The translations under genes and the position numbers were made by a program. Below are positions 32,209 to 44,880 of a stretch of DNA of 64,000 bases, one piece after another. The notes beneath the pieces were generated by a model. It was not told where the DNA came from. It made no database searches and worked only from the letters and a program-made list of their open reading frames with translations. The DNA is taken from contig CM055831.1 in the NCBI GenBank assembly GCA_029582265.1, forward strand, positions 1,178,001 to 1,242,000. Reading direction: 5' to 3'. How positions within the stretch are numbered: the first letter of the stretch is position 1; each line of letters begins with the position of its first letter. This stretch comes from Zoroaster sp. YZ-2022 (Eukaryota; Echinodermata; Asteroidea; Forcipulatida; Zoroasteridae).

Positions 32209-32708
32209 NNNNNNNNNNNNNNNNNNNNNNNNNNNNNNNNNNNNNNNNNNNNNNNNNNNNNNNNNNNNNNNNNNNNNNNNNNNNNNNNNNNNNNNNNNNN
32301 NNNNNNNNNNNNNNNNNNNNNNNNNNNNNNNNNNNNNNNNNNNNNNNNNNNNNNNNNNNNNNNNNNNNNNNNNNNNNNNNNNNNNNNNNNNNNNNNNNNN
32401 NNNNNNNNNNNNNNNNNNNNNNNNNNNNNNNNNNNNNNNNNNNNNNNNNNNNNNNNNNNNNNNNNNNNNNNNNNNNNNNNNNNNNNNNNNNNNNNNNNNN
32501 NNNNNNNNNNNNNNNNNNNNNNNNNNNNNNNNNNNNNNNNNNNNNNNNNNNNNNNNNNNNNNNNNNNNNNNNNNNNNNNNNNNNNNNNNNNNNNNNNNNN
32601 NNNNNNNNNNNNNNNNNNNNNNNNNNNNNNNNNNNNNNNNNNNNNNNNNNNNNNNNNNNNNNNNNNNNNNNNNNNNNNNNNNNNNNNNNNNNNNNNNNNN
32701 NNNNNNNN
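32209..32708. other. assembly gap, 500 N
   Basis: Exactly 500 unknown bases between the end of unit A and the start of unit B. Open frames that run through it are artefacts. Confidence 1.
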
Positions 32709-33087
32709 ATATGCAGTACATACACAGCTCTGTGTGACTCTGCATATAACTTATGTAGGACATACACACGTGTGGTTGACTGCCACTATCTCCAGCACTC
32801 TTAGAGTACACATGTGTGAACAATTGGCAATGCAACCAAAAATACTCAAGTGACTGTCTGTGGGTGCGGTGCTTACTGGGCCAAATTTCAGCCTGGGCAT
32901 AGGAGGGTTAATGACAATTTCATTCTGATTTTATTTATAGGTTATGCACCAAACAATTGTTTCCCTGGAAACAATGTCGAACCCAACCGCAGCTTGTGCA
33001 CAATGTCCAAGCATGGAGGAAAGGAAAATGGTCCAAGCATGTGTTTCTAGCAGATGACCAACACTCTCACTGGATGTGCATATGTTG

Positions 33088-33201
33088 AGGACGATCAGAG
33101 CACACTGATCGAAACGTCGAGTTGTACCTCCAGTTCTTTTCAGACTAATTACTACTCAATTGAGATTCCACATGGTGTCACCGCAATTAGTCTTACTTAA
33201 G
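33088..33201. repeat. right half of the FB1 MITE
   Basis: GAGGACGATCAGAGCACACT through CACCGCAATTAGTCTTACTT. The left half was removed with the 1.78-kb deletion relative to unit A. Confidence 0.85.
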
Positions 33202-33628
33202 TTAGTAATGGCCCACCACCCATATCATTCAACAAGCTGAAGTGCACTGATGGATTTTGGAGGATTCAGGAAGGTTCCTAGGGGCTAGGGGTTAAGGTTA
33301 ATTAGCTAGCAGGATGATCTTATGTTTTCACATAAAAATGATCAGACATTCGGTCCTACTAAAAACCAACAACTAACGACAACTCACGACAACTCACGAC
33401 AACTGACGTGATGACAACTCACGACAACTGACGTGACGACAACTCACGACAACTGACGTGACGACAACTCACGACAACTGACGACGACACGTTCTAAATG
33501 CACTGAAAACTCAAAAATAAAGTTATAAATATGTTTATAAGGGACAGTGGCATACATAAAGAGTTTCAGTTTTGGAAAATGTGGTTTTAATTAGCAATAA
33601 AAAATGATTTTCTTCGCTGCAGTAATTA

Positions 33629-34590
33629 TGGCGTATTACTGGTTGCATAAACTTATCTAAGTCATGCTTGTTACAGAAATACAAATTAGAGTGAAATTGT
33701 ATGATTTACTGGAAAGTTAGTGCTTGTGAAAGTGGAAAAAGTTGTTTAATCACTGATTTTACTAGATACAAATAGTAAGAGATTTACATTGACCTCATTT
33801 TTTTCCACGAACATCTGTGATTTTATTGTTTTATGCCGTCAACAAGCTGTTGTCTGTGGAAACCAAAATATCTGAATGCTTTGCATTTGCAACGGCTTTT
33901 TAAAGAAATGCTGATCCTCAAAATGGACACATTCCTTATAAAAGAAGCGAACGAAGACTACTTAATTTGTTGTGTTTATTTCGTCGGTAGTGGAAAATTA
34001 TTGAGAACATGAAACATTAATATCATTGTTATGAAAAGAAATCTTTTATTTGACAAAATGTTAACAGCATTTTTATACATTTCAAAGTTTTAAAGTACTT
34101 TTTGAAAATTTTTTAACCACCTTTCATTTTATTGGTCTTTCAAGAATATTGATTAAAAGTTTTGAGAGCTTCTCCAAATGATACCATTTTATTTTAAAAA
34201 TCGAAAACAATATTTTTATTTTCAAGATTAAAAACAATTTTACAAAAAAGTGGAATAAGATGAAACATGATTCAACTGTTTTTCTTCTTGGGTACATTTT
34301 CTGTGCCCCCATGAACTTTAACACAGTTTGGGGGTGAGTCATTATACCAACATCAATTTTCTGATGACCACAATTCTGTGCGTCTCAAAAAACGGCGCTC
34401 AAGACGTCCACGCATGATATGATCATGTATTGAAATACAGCATTTTACAAGAGAATCCTTTACTGAAACATACCGAAACACCAAACTGCTAATTTCATTT
34501 GTAAGTTACCATCCAGTTGATTATATAACCTTAGGTGCGTCATTTAGGGTAAATTGAGGTATTAATTGTATGTTTGACGAAAAAATAAAC
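33629..34590. repeat. interspersed repeat R1, unit B copy
   Basis: Matches 9358-10310 with small indels. No coding content. Confidence 0.8.
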
Positions 34591-34862
34591 ACAGTCACTC
34601 ACAGTCATTGCACTGTAGTGTAAGTACCTTAAATACTATGAATCTATACTGTATTGTTATTATGTGTATGCCTTTGATAATAAAAAATATTGTAACCTAC
34701 ACTGTAATTTTGACTAATTCTTGCCTTGTTTAGGTCTTCTCTGTGTGGTTCGATTCTGTCCGCACGATGATCACGTATCATATACCTACCGTTTTTCTAC
34801 TGCACTGTACTGTTTTTACTGAAGCGGAGCGGCAAACAGCGCCCCCGCCCGACTCAATGTGT

Positions 34863-35577
34863 TAATTCGTGTTGAAAACTTTTGCAATACAAACCTACGG
34901 CTGTTTCAGTTTCATTTGATATGTTCAATGACAGAAATGCGCTCTTCAATTGATGGAGTTAAGATTTCCTTTGGAACCATTATCATTTGTCTTTCCACAT
35001 AAGGTCCTTTACATTGTCATGTAAAATTATCAGAGATTTCCTTAACAATTTCATTGAAAAGAAGCTGGGGATAATGCAATAGAAGAATGGTATAAATAGG
35101 GGACCATGCGGCGCCGCTCTGTCTTTCTTCATTCAACATGGAGGAAAAATAATTTTATAGAGGTATGAGTTTGAGTTGTCAATATATATATATTGACAAA
35201 TGATAATGGTTCCAAAGGAAATCTAAACTCCATCAATTGAAGAGCGCATTTCTGTCATTGAACATATTAAATGAAACTGAAACAGCCGTAGGTTTGTATT
35301 GCAAAAGTTTTCAACACGAATTAACCGCTGAGACGCAATAGAAACTTACCACTTGTTTTGGAATAGCATAAAATTGTAATGGTTCAAAATAAGACAACAC
35401 AACAATTTGGATTAGAAATGTTGGCATTTTATTGAGGATTATGTCCACGTTTTGTCCACTGTACTCGATCCCATCTGTATCCACTTCACCGCGAGTGCAC
35501 ATATTACATTTGTGCATTGTGATTACTGATAATTTAAGGTCGAAAAAGTGGTAAGTTTCTATTGAGTATTGCGTCTC
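34863..35577. repeat. pair of adjoining MITEs, unit B
   Basis: 34863-35319 is the TTAA hairpin with the TATAAATAGGGG centre; here the right arm keeps an extra TAAACTCCATCAATTGAAGA block that unit A has lost. 35330-35577 is the CTGAGACGCAATAG element, with an AGTATTG insertion in its right end. Confidence 0.8.
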
Positions 35578-36351
35578 GGTATATAATCGTTATAAAAATC
35601 TTTTTAAAAATCATAACAATAAATAAAACCATTGTTAATAGAATCATTGTCTTCAAATGAACGAATTATACCTAAATAGTGTGTTTAAAAATCAAAATCG
35701 CCATGATATGGTGTTAATTTAATTATTTATTATCTTTGTTTAGCCACGGGTTGCCCATTCAGCCAAGGCTGTTTTTCAAGGGGCCGTGGTAAAATTAGAA
35801 ACATTAATAAAACGTAAGTAAATACGTTGAGAATAAATAGAAGGATAAAAGTTAAGAAAAAATAAAATATGGTGTTAATCAAGTAGGCCAACAGCGTGCA
35901 ACTCAAGTGTGAATGCACATTAATTTTATTTAGTATATTTTGAGTGTAAAATGTGTTTAAGTAAAGTATTAAAAATATAAACAGTTGTCCAAAAATCACA
36001 AAAAGTCAGAAAAATTATGTTAAACCCTTATTAATACAAAATAGAATCCTCTTCTTTATTTGAATGAAATGAGTATCAAATTTATAGATCGGTTGGGCAT
36101 ATATACCTTGTGGAAGCGCCCTCGTTTGAGAGCTTTACTTAATTCGGAAAACTTATGGATTCTAAAGGTAAATAATGGACGATTTTACTTCGGTATTCAT
36201 GATTTTTTGCCGAAGATTTTAATGACTCACATACCAATAGTTTGACGTTACATTGCCCGGTTTTGGAGAATGCATTATGATTTCGCAGAATGTTAATGGA
36301 CAGACATGTATGCTTAATGGTAATCGTTAAGGAAAGAATGTCTAACCCAAC

Positions 36352-36467
36352 CACCACGTGGTTGCCCACGAGTGTGGCTCGGACGCGTACCCGTATCCAG
36401 AGCCACAGGTTGGTATCATACGGATACGGTGCGTGTCCGAGCCACACTCGTGGGGCAACACACGTGG
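36352..36467. repeat. 132-bp hairpin, shortened unit B copy
   Basis: Same outer arms as 12042-12173 but the second arm lacks its portion next to the tip, so only about the outer 45 bases pair. Confidence 0.85.
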
Positions 36468-36668
36468 AAATTAAGTGTGAATCATGTGATGTAATTTTAA
36501 CAGTTAAGACGAATCTCACTAGATGTACACACATTCATTGCTGAAAATATAATTTGCAGTCATCATTGTACAACTACAACACTTTCATATCCGTGTGTCC
36601 TTGTATCGTGTTTTAATGGAAAATCTGTGTTATGTGCCATATTGGTTAGAAAAGTGGTGACTGTGACT

Positions 36669-37140
36669 AGTCAACTCGCCCCCTGGCAAACTCACCTCTT
36701 ACAATCTTGCCCCTTACAAACTCGCCCCTTACAAACTCATCCCCTTTCGATACAAACTTGCCCCCGGCAAATTCGCCCCTCACAAATTCGCCCCTTGATA
36801 AAGTCAACCCTCGGCAAACTCGCCCCGGTAAACTCGACCCTCTACAAACTCGCCCCTCATAATTTGTTGACGCAGTTCACGCTGTTGAGACAGGAATATA
36901 GGCAGGATGTACGGGGACATAATTATTTTAATGAATCCAATTATGAGTTTACACAGTATATTGTTTAGCTCGAGGAGCAAGTTTGCTGAGGGGCATGTTG
37001 GTTGAGGGGCGTGTTTGTCGAGGGGCGTATTTGTCGGGGGGCTGGGAGGGGGAAACTTTGTAAGGGGCAACTTTGTATTGACAGGAGTTTGTCAGGGGGC
37101 GAGATTATAAGGGGCGAGTTTGCCAGGGGGTGGGTTGACT
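36669..37140. mobile_element. Foldback-type element, unit B
   Basis: Same outer ends and tandem-repeat arms as 12597-13073, with one unit fewer on the left and an added CTACAAACTCGCCCCT unit near 36842. Confidence 0.8.
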
Positions 37141-37226
37141 GGCATCTGTATTCTACATTCTTTCCAGAACATCAAACTTAAAACAGTTTTTTTTTTTTAT
37201 ATATGGATACCTTTTTAACCACACAG

Positions 37227-37289
37227 GAAAAGTTAAGAAGAAAGTACAGAAGTTACCAAAAGCTGAGGAGGAAGATGAAAGACCGTTAT
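37227..37289 (+). CDS. candidate Lys/Glu-rich exon of the AHI1-like gene, unit B
   Basis: Identical in sequence and splice sites to 13158-13220. No ILDF or GANG exon follows it in unit B. Confidence 0.5.
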
Positions 37290-37602
37290 GTAAGTATTAT
37301 TTATGTTAATGGGAAGGTAAATCTAATAAAACCTTTCACGGTAATATGCGCGGTATTTTTGACGGGGAAAGTTGTTTATTTTGAACACTCGTTGCCGTCT
37401 GCGACCCGGCGATCTAACTTCACATACACTCCAGACACGTGCATGAAGTTGGAAACACTGGGTCAAAGACGGCAACAAGTCTTCAAAATAAACAATTTTC
37501 CCCCATCAAAAACATGCCGCATATTACTGTGAAAGGATTTATTACTTGATTAAAAATAATAAAATCATTTTCTGAAAGTTAATTTGATGTGATGTTGCTA
37601 AC

Positions 37603-37715
37603 TGGGTACCCCCAGTTCTTTTCAGAACTAATTACTACTCAATTGAGATTCCACATGGTGTCACCGCAATTAGTCTTACTTATCATCCTCACCATGCAAA
37701 GCTACAAGTTTTACT
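37603..37715. repeat. FB1 right arm inserted in unit B only
   Basis: ACTGGGTACCCCCAGTTCTT through AGCTACAAGTTTTACTTA interrupts GATGTTGCTA/AAGGTTACC, which is continuous in unit A (13521-13545). Confidence 0.85.
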
Positions 37716-38523
37716 TAAAGGTTACCTGTCGTCCTGAAAAAGAATTCTGTCTGAAAATCTCTCATTTCAGAAAAACACCTAGATGCACAGGTAGCAATTT
37801 GTTGTGGCAAGTGTTTTCCATTAAACAGGCCTATGATTTGTCAGGATTTTTCCTGATTTCAGGATTTGTTACAAATCTGCCTTTGCCTCAAAAGCAACTA
37901 AAAAAAGAAGGAAGTAGCCTGTATTGTGTCCAAACAATTGTTTGTGGGGGTTTTGTCCTCCAGACCAAATGGAGACCAACGCCCACTCTGCATTTTTCAA
38001 GATTTTTACTTTTTTTAAGTCGCACCCCTGCATTAAAACTGTGAATGGTTTTTTCTACTTTCCCCATAACTTAGACTCGGCATTGAGCTGAACTCTTGGA
38101 TCAAAATTGTAGGAGAATGTTAGCAAACAATTAACCTAATACTAGCTGGCGACGACTGTGGTTCAAATTTTCCCTTTAGACGGAAGCCATCATTTAAATT
38201 ATCTTATTTATTATTGCCCCTGTGTGACCTGATCAATTATCAATGCTTTCCCTCAGGCCCAAGTTTCATATTATAATATTGATATAATTGGGATATTTTT
38301 AAATTACCAATCATTACCGTACTTTTTATTGATCGATTGATAGATTTAGCAATGGAACTAATCGGAATATAAATTTTGACAAATTGAGTGAGACATTTTG
38401 TATTGTTGACATAATTTCTTGCTTACAAAATGCATTTTATATCCAAACATTTATGTTTTTTGTGATGGTAGGCCTATATGTAGCATAGTGTTAGCCAGAA
38501 GGGTGTGTGGGAGTCTTTTGGAT

Positions 38524-38696
38524 ACCCTGTTTCATCTGTCATTTACATGTGAAAGTATTGTAAGTGAACAATTTGGACACCCTGTTTCATCTGTCATTTA
38601 CACGTAAAAGTATTGTAAGTGAACAATTTGGACACCCTGTTTCATCTGTCATTTACACGTAAAAGTATTGTAAGTGAACAATTTGGACACCCTGTT
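38524..38696. repeat. 55-bp minisatellite, about three units
   Basis: Same unit as the array at 14330-15602. Confidence 0.97.
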
Positions 38697-38841
38697 TTCA
38701 AATTTCCAGCAAATTTGAAATTGACTATCCCCTTGATCTGTTGTACATGAGTTGCTTTATCGTCTATGTACGTAATTCGCCACACTAGTGAAATGACACA
38801 CTTACTTTGGCTTAGTATTTCTCGGAAAACATACAAAACTA

Positions 38842-39957
38842 AATGTTATTTAGTAATACGGCCAAGTTGCTTCCTTGTGATATTTTATTTGATAATATAT
38901 CTATTAATCAAGTAGACTGTATAAAGTTTCTAGGTTTATATGTTGATTCTAAATTATCTTGGAATCATCATGTGAACTACTTATGTAAACTGTTATCCAG
39001 AAATATAGGAATTATTAACAAATTAAAACATTTTTTTCCTTCTGGAATATTGTTTAATATTTATAATGCATTAATTTTGCCTTATCTATCATATGGTATT
39101 CTTGCCTGGGGTAATACTAGTGCCAACCTGTTAAATAGAATCCATATTTTGCAAAAAAGGGTCCTCAGAATTATTGATCGAGTTGATTTTCAAGCATTCC
39201 AATCTTTTATTTTTTAATCATAAGACTCTTAAACTCAATGATATTTATTTGCTTCAACTTGGTATTTTCATGTATCAATTTATTTCACATGATTTACCAA
39301 TCTCGTTTCAGAGTATGTTTACTTTAAATACTCAAATTCATTCTCATCAAACTAGACATTCTGATGACTTTCATATTCCATATGTGCGTACCTCTCAAGC
39401 TCGAAAAACTGTCAATTATCAGGGACCTAAGTTTTGGAATTCTTTAGGCATTAACCTTAAAAGTCTTAAAACTTGCCCCGTATTTAAAAAGAAGCTTAAG
39501 TATAGCTTGTTGGGAAAATACTGTAACATGTAATTTCAGCTAATTTTAATTATTTGTTTAATTTACTCCTTACTCATATATTAATAATGCTCTCCCGATC
39601 TTTCATTATATTTTAATGCTGTGTAGTTACACCATGCTGCCTTGTCTCATTAGTGTTTGTCCTGTCTTGTTTATGTGTTGGTAACATTAATATATTTCTC
39701 TGTGTGTGTAATTTATGCATCTAGTTGTATTACAGTTCTATTAGCTCAGTTAAATTTCTACACACATTATTTTTTGGGGGTCTCCACTCGACAAGCTTGC
39801 TTTTTGGAGACCTCCACCACTTAATCACCTTTGTCACATTGGCCTTTCGTTTATAATTACATGTATTATTGTTTAACTGATTTTGTATTTTTTATTGGCC
39901 TTATATCTCAAATTGTTGTGTTTTGATTGAGTGGAAATAAACTGATACTGATACTGA
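38842..39957 (+). mobile_element. 5'-truncated LINE, C-terminal reverse transcriptase region
   Basis: Two frames (38843-39217 and 39174-39533) give the end of a non-LTR reverse transcriptase: IKFLGLYVDSKLSWNHH, then LPYLSYGILAWGNT, LQKRVLRII, then a frame change near 39200, then PKFWNSLG. A roughly 400-base 3' UTR ends in AAACTGATACTGATACTGAT. The sequence differs from the LINE at 1-4680. Unit A has the uninterrupted site CAAAACTA/TGGCGTA at 15766-15779, so both ends are exact to within a base or two. Confidence 0.9.
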
Positions 39958-40760
39958 TGGCGTATTACTGGTTGCATAAACTTATAAATCCAAGACGTGC
40001 TTGTTATAAAAATAGAAATCAGTGAAATTGTATGATTTACTGGAAAGTTAGTGCTTGTGAAAGTGGAAAAAGTTGTTTTAACCACTGATTTTACTAGATA
40101 CAAATAGTAAGGGATTTACATGACCTAATTTTTTTTTTCAAGAACATCTGATCCTCAAAATGGACACATTCTTAATAGAAGAAGTGATTGAAAACTACTT
40201 AATTTGTTGGTGTTTATTTCGTCGGTTGTGGAAAATTATTGAGAAAATGAATCATTAATATCTTTTATTTAATAAAATGTTAACAGCATTTTTACACATT
40301 TCAAAGTTTAAAGTACTTTTTTGCAAAAATTTTAACCACTTTCCATTTTATTGGTCTTTCAAGAGTATTGATTAAAAGTTTTGAGAGCTTCTCCAAATTA
40401 TACCATTTCATTTAAAAAATCTAAAACAATATTTTTATTTTCAAGATTAAAAACAATTTTACAACCATCTAGAATAAGATGATTCAACTGTTTTTCTTCT
40501 TGGGTACATTGTGCCCCCGTCAACTTTAAAAGTTTGGAGGCAAGTCATTGTACCAACATAAATTTTTTGATGACCACAATTCTGTGTGTCTCAAAAACGG
40601 CCCTCAAGATGTCCACGCGTATGATCATGCATTGAAATTCAGCATTTTTCAAGAGAATCCTTCACTGAAACAAACTCAAACACTGAACTTCTAATTTCAT
40701 TTGTTAGTTACTGTCCAGTTGATGATATATCCTTAGGTGCGTCATTTAGGGTAAATTGAG
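39958..40760. repeat. interspersed repeat R1 copy after the LINE insertion
   Basis: Continues GGCGTATTACTGGTTGCATA as at 15774 but is longer than the A copy. It contains the AT-rich middle (TTTAACCACTTTCCATTTTA) also present at 9358-10310. Confidence 0.75.
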
Positions 40761-40919
40761 AATATATGGAAAATCAATGACAATTGATACCTTTGTTTTT
40801 CATTGTCATCAAGGTAATATCCTCATTTTATAAGTGATATTTTAACTTGACATAAAAATCGAAATAAATGAATATATATGAAGTCAGATTCATATTATTT
40901 ATTAATTATTTTTTTCCAG

Positions 40920-40983
40920 AGAGAGAAGAAAACCCAGGAAGAACAAAGGCAAGAAAACGAGAACACAGACAGCAGAGGCTGTG
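40920..40983 (+). CDS. candidate charged exon (unit B only)
   Basis: Acceptor TTTTTTTCCAG, donor GTAAGG. The phase-0 frame gives REKKTQEEQRQENENTDSRG plus C, followed by one extra base. Phase 0 at its start would fit directly after the coiled-coil exon (KAKLAAVM). No family assigned. Confidence 0.4.
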
Positions 40984-41988
40984 GTAAGGCCTCCCCCACC
41001 CATCCCCACATCTACCACTTCCTTCTCTTCTGCCTGACATTCTTCCCTTCTTCAATCCCCAATTTCTTCATGTCCCTAATGCCGCCTCACATCTTGCACC
41101 TAGGGTTCTGTCCAGGAAATTTTTAGTGCCGGATAAAAAAAAATGAAGTCTCAGGATTGGAATCCCGTAACACAGAATGGGGGGCTTCACTTTTTACTAG
41201 TAAAGACAACATCTGTCATATTTTATTGATAATCTGTTAAATAATAGGCAAGTTGGAAAATGAGTGGTGGTCGGAAAAAAATCCCTAAATTTTTGCCAGT
41301 GTTAGTCACGGGATTGTTATTATATCAAAACCTAGAAAACCTCATAAAATCCTCATGGCTTTGAAGAAAACTTACTTCCTTCATATAAAGAGATGAAGCC
41401 AAAACAGTAGCCAAACTGTAACATAGCCTATGTACCGCTCTTAGATTTTCTGCTGGACAGGGTATGGGGTAATGTTGCAAAAAGTACTCGGAAGGTAGGC
41501 AATTTACCAAAAACTTAATCATAATCATGGGAAATAACCTATAAAAGTCTATATTTTGGCATTTGATAAACCTATAATAACCTGTATTTTTTTTAAAATC
41601 CTATTTTAAAAACCTATATTTGGTAGATTAGGGACTGGGAGGCCTGTTATTTTTATTATCATTACACGTGATCCAAGAATTATTGTCAACAAAGAACACG
41701 ATTCTTCTCTTTCTTGTAGCTTGAATTTTTAAAAGAAAGGTGTCGACCTCCACAAGGACATTGACCCGTCTGGGGATCCACCATTCTTGCCAACACCTAC
41801 GATGGCAGAGACGGCCCACGATTTGTTCGTGAAAATCCTATGCAGATAATTGTTGTGAACTAATTTTTCCTTTTGTATTTGCCAAACAGACATTTTGTCT
41901 GAGGCACAATGATGCGTTCTCCATCAATGTGAAATAGGATTTAACCCCAACCCCTAGCTATTTTGGCTAAAATCCAACACCATGCACA
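40984..41988. other. unit-B-specific sequence, one weak exon candidate
   Basis: Mostly without features. At 41740-41840 a plus frame reads VDLHKDIDPSGDPPFLPTP then TMAETAHDLFVKILCR before a stop. Its composition is protein-like but no clean splice sites frame it and I do not recognise it. Confidence 0.3.
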
Positions 41989-42315
41989 TATGCTTACTCT
42001 CTTTGAATCAAGATATATATTGAAGGGAAGGTACAACATTGGTAATGTTGGCCAAACTGCTTCTATGAGTATGCTTACTCTCTTTGAATCAAGATATATA
42101 TTGAAGGAAAGGTACAACATTGGTAATGTTGGCAAAACTGCTTCTATGAGTATGCTTACTCTCTTTGAATCAAGATATATATTGAAGGAAAGGTACAACA
42201 TTGGTAATGTTGGCAAAACTGCTTCTATGAGTATGCTTACTCTCTTTGAATCAATATATATATTAAAGGGAAGGTACAATATTGGTCATGTTGGCCAAAC
42301 TGCTTCTCCAAGTAT
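41989..42315. repeat. 81-bp tandem repeat, four units
   Basis: Unit blocks TATGCTTACTCTCTTTGAAT, CAAGATATATATTGAAGGAA, AGGTACAACATTGGTAATGT, TGGCAAAACTGCTTCTATGA. Because 81 is a multiple of three, both strands stay open across the array; neither frame is supported as a gene. Confidence 0.95.
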
Positions 42316-42367
42316 GATTAACCTCCAGATATACATTGCATAACCAATTTGTGAAAGTTTCAGCTTA

Positions 42368-42406
42368 ATGATGGAGAGAGTCAAGGCCAAGCTGGCTACT
42401 GTCATG
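42368..42406 (+). pseudogene. fragment of the coiled-coil exon
   Basis: ATGATGGAGAGAGTCAAGGC through CTGTCATG, followed by GTATGACTATCGCTTGA as after the full exons. Only the last 13 codons or so remain (MERVKAKLATVM). Confidence 0.8.
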
Positions 42407-42748
42407 GTATGACTATCGCTTGATTGACTATTTCAGGGAATCCCAGAATGTGTCTTAATACAATATAAGATTGTCTGCAATTGTCTATTGTTTGCTCATG
42501 CAGTTATTGCCATGGTACAACTTTGCTCGATAGACAATATCAGGGAATCTCAGATTATAAGATTTCCTGCAAGTGTCTATTGTAATTGAGAATGATATGT
42601 TATTGTTTGCTGGCTTTCGTTTCAGTTGCAGTTATTATAATATACCCATCAGTTAATACACTGATGGCCCAGCTAGCAGCAGGTAACGTTTCAGCGTGCA
42701 GCAGTGATGTCTGACCAAATATTTACTTTTGAAATGAACTTTGTAATA

Positions 42749-44323
42749 TACTCATCAAACAAAGTTAAGGACCACTTTTTATTTTTAACATATTTTCTTT
42801 ATAGCACATATTAAGGACCAGAAAATGCCTACATATGAATGTCCTGTATGACCTCCAAGACACAGTAATCGATTTCACATGTGGTTTGTTTCAATTGTTG
42901 CATAACTTCTTTCTAAACTTGTCACAACCTGAAAATGGGTGTTTTTGTTGTGTCAGCTGACCACATAAAGTGGTACAAAAGTCCATGCAAGTGCTTTTCC
43001 TTGCATTTCCCACCAAGCTCAGGCAGTATTCTGACAAGAGAGATGCCTAGGACGCCACTTGAGTGAAGTAGAGGTTGCACGAGCCATAGGGATGCTGGAC
43101 GCTGGCTTCAGCCAGCGACGAGTAGCTGAGATGATGGGTGTGTCTCACAGTGTCATCAGTCGCGCTAACCAACGACACCGGGAGACAGGGCGATACTCAG
43201 AGAGACCCGTGCTGGCCGCCCATCAGCAACAACTGCGAGGAATGACCGCTACTTAGTGACTCTTTGTCGTCGCACCGCTTCAGTAGTGCTCGCAGACTCA
43301 ATCACCAATTCGCTGCTGCAACTGGGGTGACTGTTTGAATCAAACCATCCGTAACCGACTTCACAGAGCCGACATGCATGCCAGGAGGCCACTGCAATGC
43401 ATCCCATTAACCCCTGCTCACAGAAGAATCCGTCTCAACTGGGTTCGTGACCATGTGGGATGGACCCAACAGCAATGGCGCCGTGTTCTGTTCTCAGATG
43501 AGAGCAGATTCAGCGGACCACAATGATGGGCGTGTTAGAGTCTGGAGACAACAGGGAGAGAGATTTGCAGATGCCTGTATCGCTGAACATGACCGCTATG
43601 GTGGAGGCAGCATCATGGTGTGGGGCGGAATCAGCTACGGTCACCGCTTTTCGTCTCTACGTGGTCCCAAGGGGAGCAATTACAGGTGTGAGGTACAGAG
43701 ATGAAATCGTGGAACCTTTTGTGGTTCCGTTTGCAGAAAACGCTGGGGGAAATTTCATTTTCATGGACGACAACGCCCGTCCCCACACAGCAAAGGTGGT
43801 GACACAGTACCTGGCGGATCATGGAATTGAGCGTATGGACTGGCCAGCGAAATCCCCGGACTTGAATCCGATAGAACATGTCTGGGACATGATGGGGAGG
43901 AGTATTGAAGCGCTTGATGTGCAGCCAAATGGGTTGCAGCAGCTTGGTGTGGCCTTGGAGGCTGCATGGGATGCGATTGATGTCAGGGATGTTAATCGTC
44001 TGATAAACTCAATGAGACAGCGGTGTCAGGCTGTTATTGCAGTTGGGGGAGGCCATACTCGCTACTGACATTGATGACAAGACATTCAGGCTAAAATTGT
44101 GAAATTGTGAAAAAGTTGACACACCAAAAACACCCAATTTCAGGTTGTGACAAGTTTAGAAAGAAGTTATGCAACAATTGAAACAAACCACATGTGAAAT
44201 CGATTACTGTGTCTTGGAGGTCATACAGGACATTCATATGTAGGCATTTTCTGGTCCTTAATATGTGCTATAAAGAAAATATGTTAAAAATAAAAAGTGG
44301 TCCTTAACTTTGTTTGATGAGTG
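42749..44323 (+). mobile_element. Tc1/mariner element with long terminal inverted repeats
   Basis: TA at 42747-42748 and 44324-44325. Terminal inverted repeats of about 200 bp (ACTCATCAAACAAAGTTAAG outermost, then AGACACAGTAATCGATTTCA and ATGCCTACATATGAATGTCC) are almost identical to each other. They surround a single broken transposase frame. It was found only in the part of unit B that has no counterpart in A. Confidence 0.92.
43043..44068 (+). pseudogene. Tc1-type DDE transposase, frameshifted
   Basis: Starts MPRTPL at 43043, then a one-base frame change leads into SEVEVARAIGMLDAGFSQRR and VAEMMGVSHSVISRA (helix-turn-helix) at 43062-43256. Then several frame changes: VLFSDESRFSG (first catalytic Asp, about 43485-43520), then 43523-44068 with FMDDNARPHTAKVV (second Asp) and SPDLNPIEHVWDMMGR (Glu), spaced as DD34E. 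At least three frame changes mean no active enzyme. Confidence 0.9.
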
Positions 44324-44679
44324 TATTTAAAGGTAAGGTATTGCATTGGTCATTCAGATATAAAGAAATTGTCAAATTGTGATGTGAAACTTACTTGGTG
44401 TCAACACAATGATGATATCAATCTTCCCTAGAAATAGTTTTGTCTCAAGTGCTGTCTCTTACACGAAAACTGAAATAATTTATTAAATCGTACTCCTTCC
44501 TAAATTCCACATTACAATGAACACAAACTATATCTCTATGCATTTTCACAATTTTCTTGTTAACGACAAAATGTAATTAGCTGAAATGTTCACAGGTTGC
44601 TTGTTATAATTTGTTATTATATCTTGATTTAAAGAGAGTAAGCATCAGTGGCAATAGAATTATCCCATGACCTACCCCC

Positions 44680-44880
44680 ATTCTGACCCCCATTCTGACC
44701 CCCATTCTGAACCCCCACTAACACCCCCGCTGACCCCCCTCGCTGACCCCCCTCGCTGACCCCCCTCGCTGACCCCCCTCGCTGACCCCCCTCGCTGACC
44801 CCCCTCGCTGACCACCCTCGCTGACCCCCCTCACTGACCCCCTCACTGACCCCCTCACTGACCCCCCTCACTGACCTCCA
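44680..44880. repeat. C-rich tandem repeat (GACCCCCCTCGCT)n
   Basis: About 13-bp units, flanked by GACCCCCATTCT units on the left and CTCACTGACCCC units on the right. The minus strand is a regular G-run repeat that could form G-quadruplexes. The minus open frame (Gly/Ser/Glu) is repeat-derived. Confidence 0.9.

Noticed and set aside
32173..32853. Open frames of about 200 codons across the gap
   Set aside because: They consist almost entirely of unknown bases.
41941..42343. Repeat proteins on both strands
   Set aside because: Both are translations of the 81-bp tandem repeat; open on both strands by arithmetic, no splice sites or start context.
44629..44871. Gly/Ser/Glu-rich minus frame (GVSEGVSEGG)
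   Set aside because: Translation of the C-rich 13-bp repeat.
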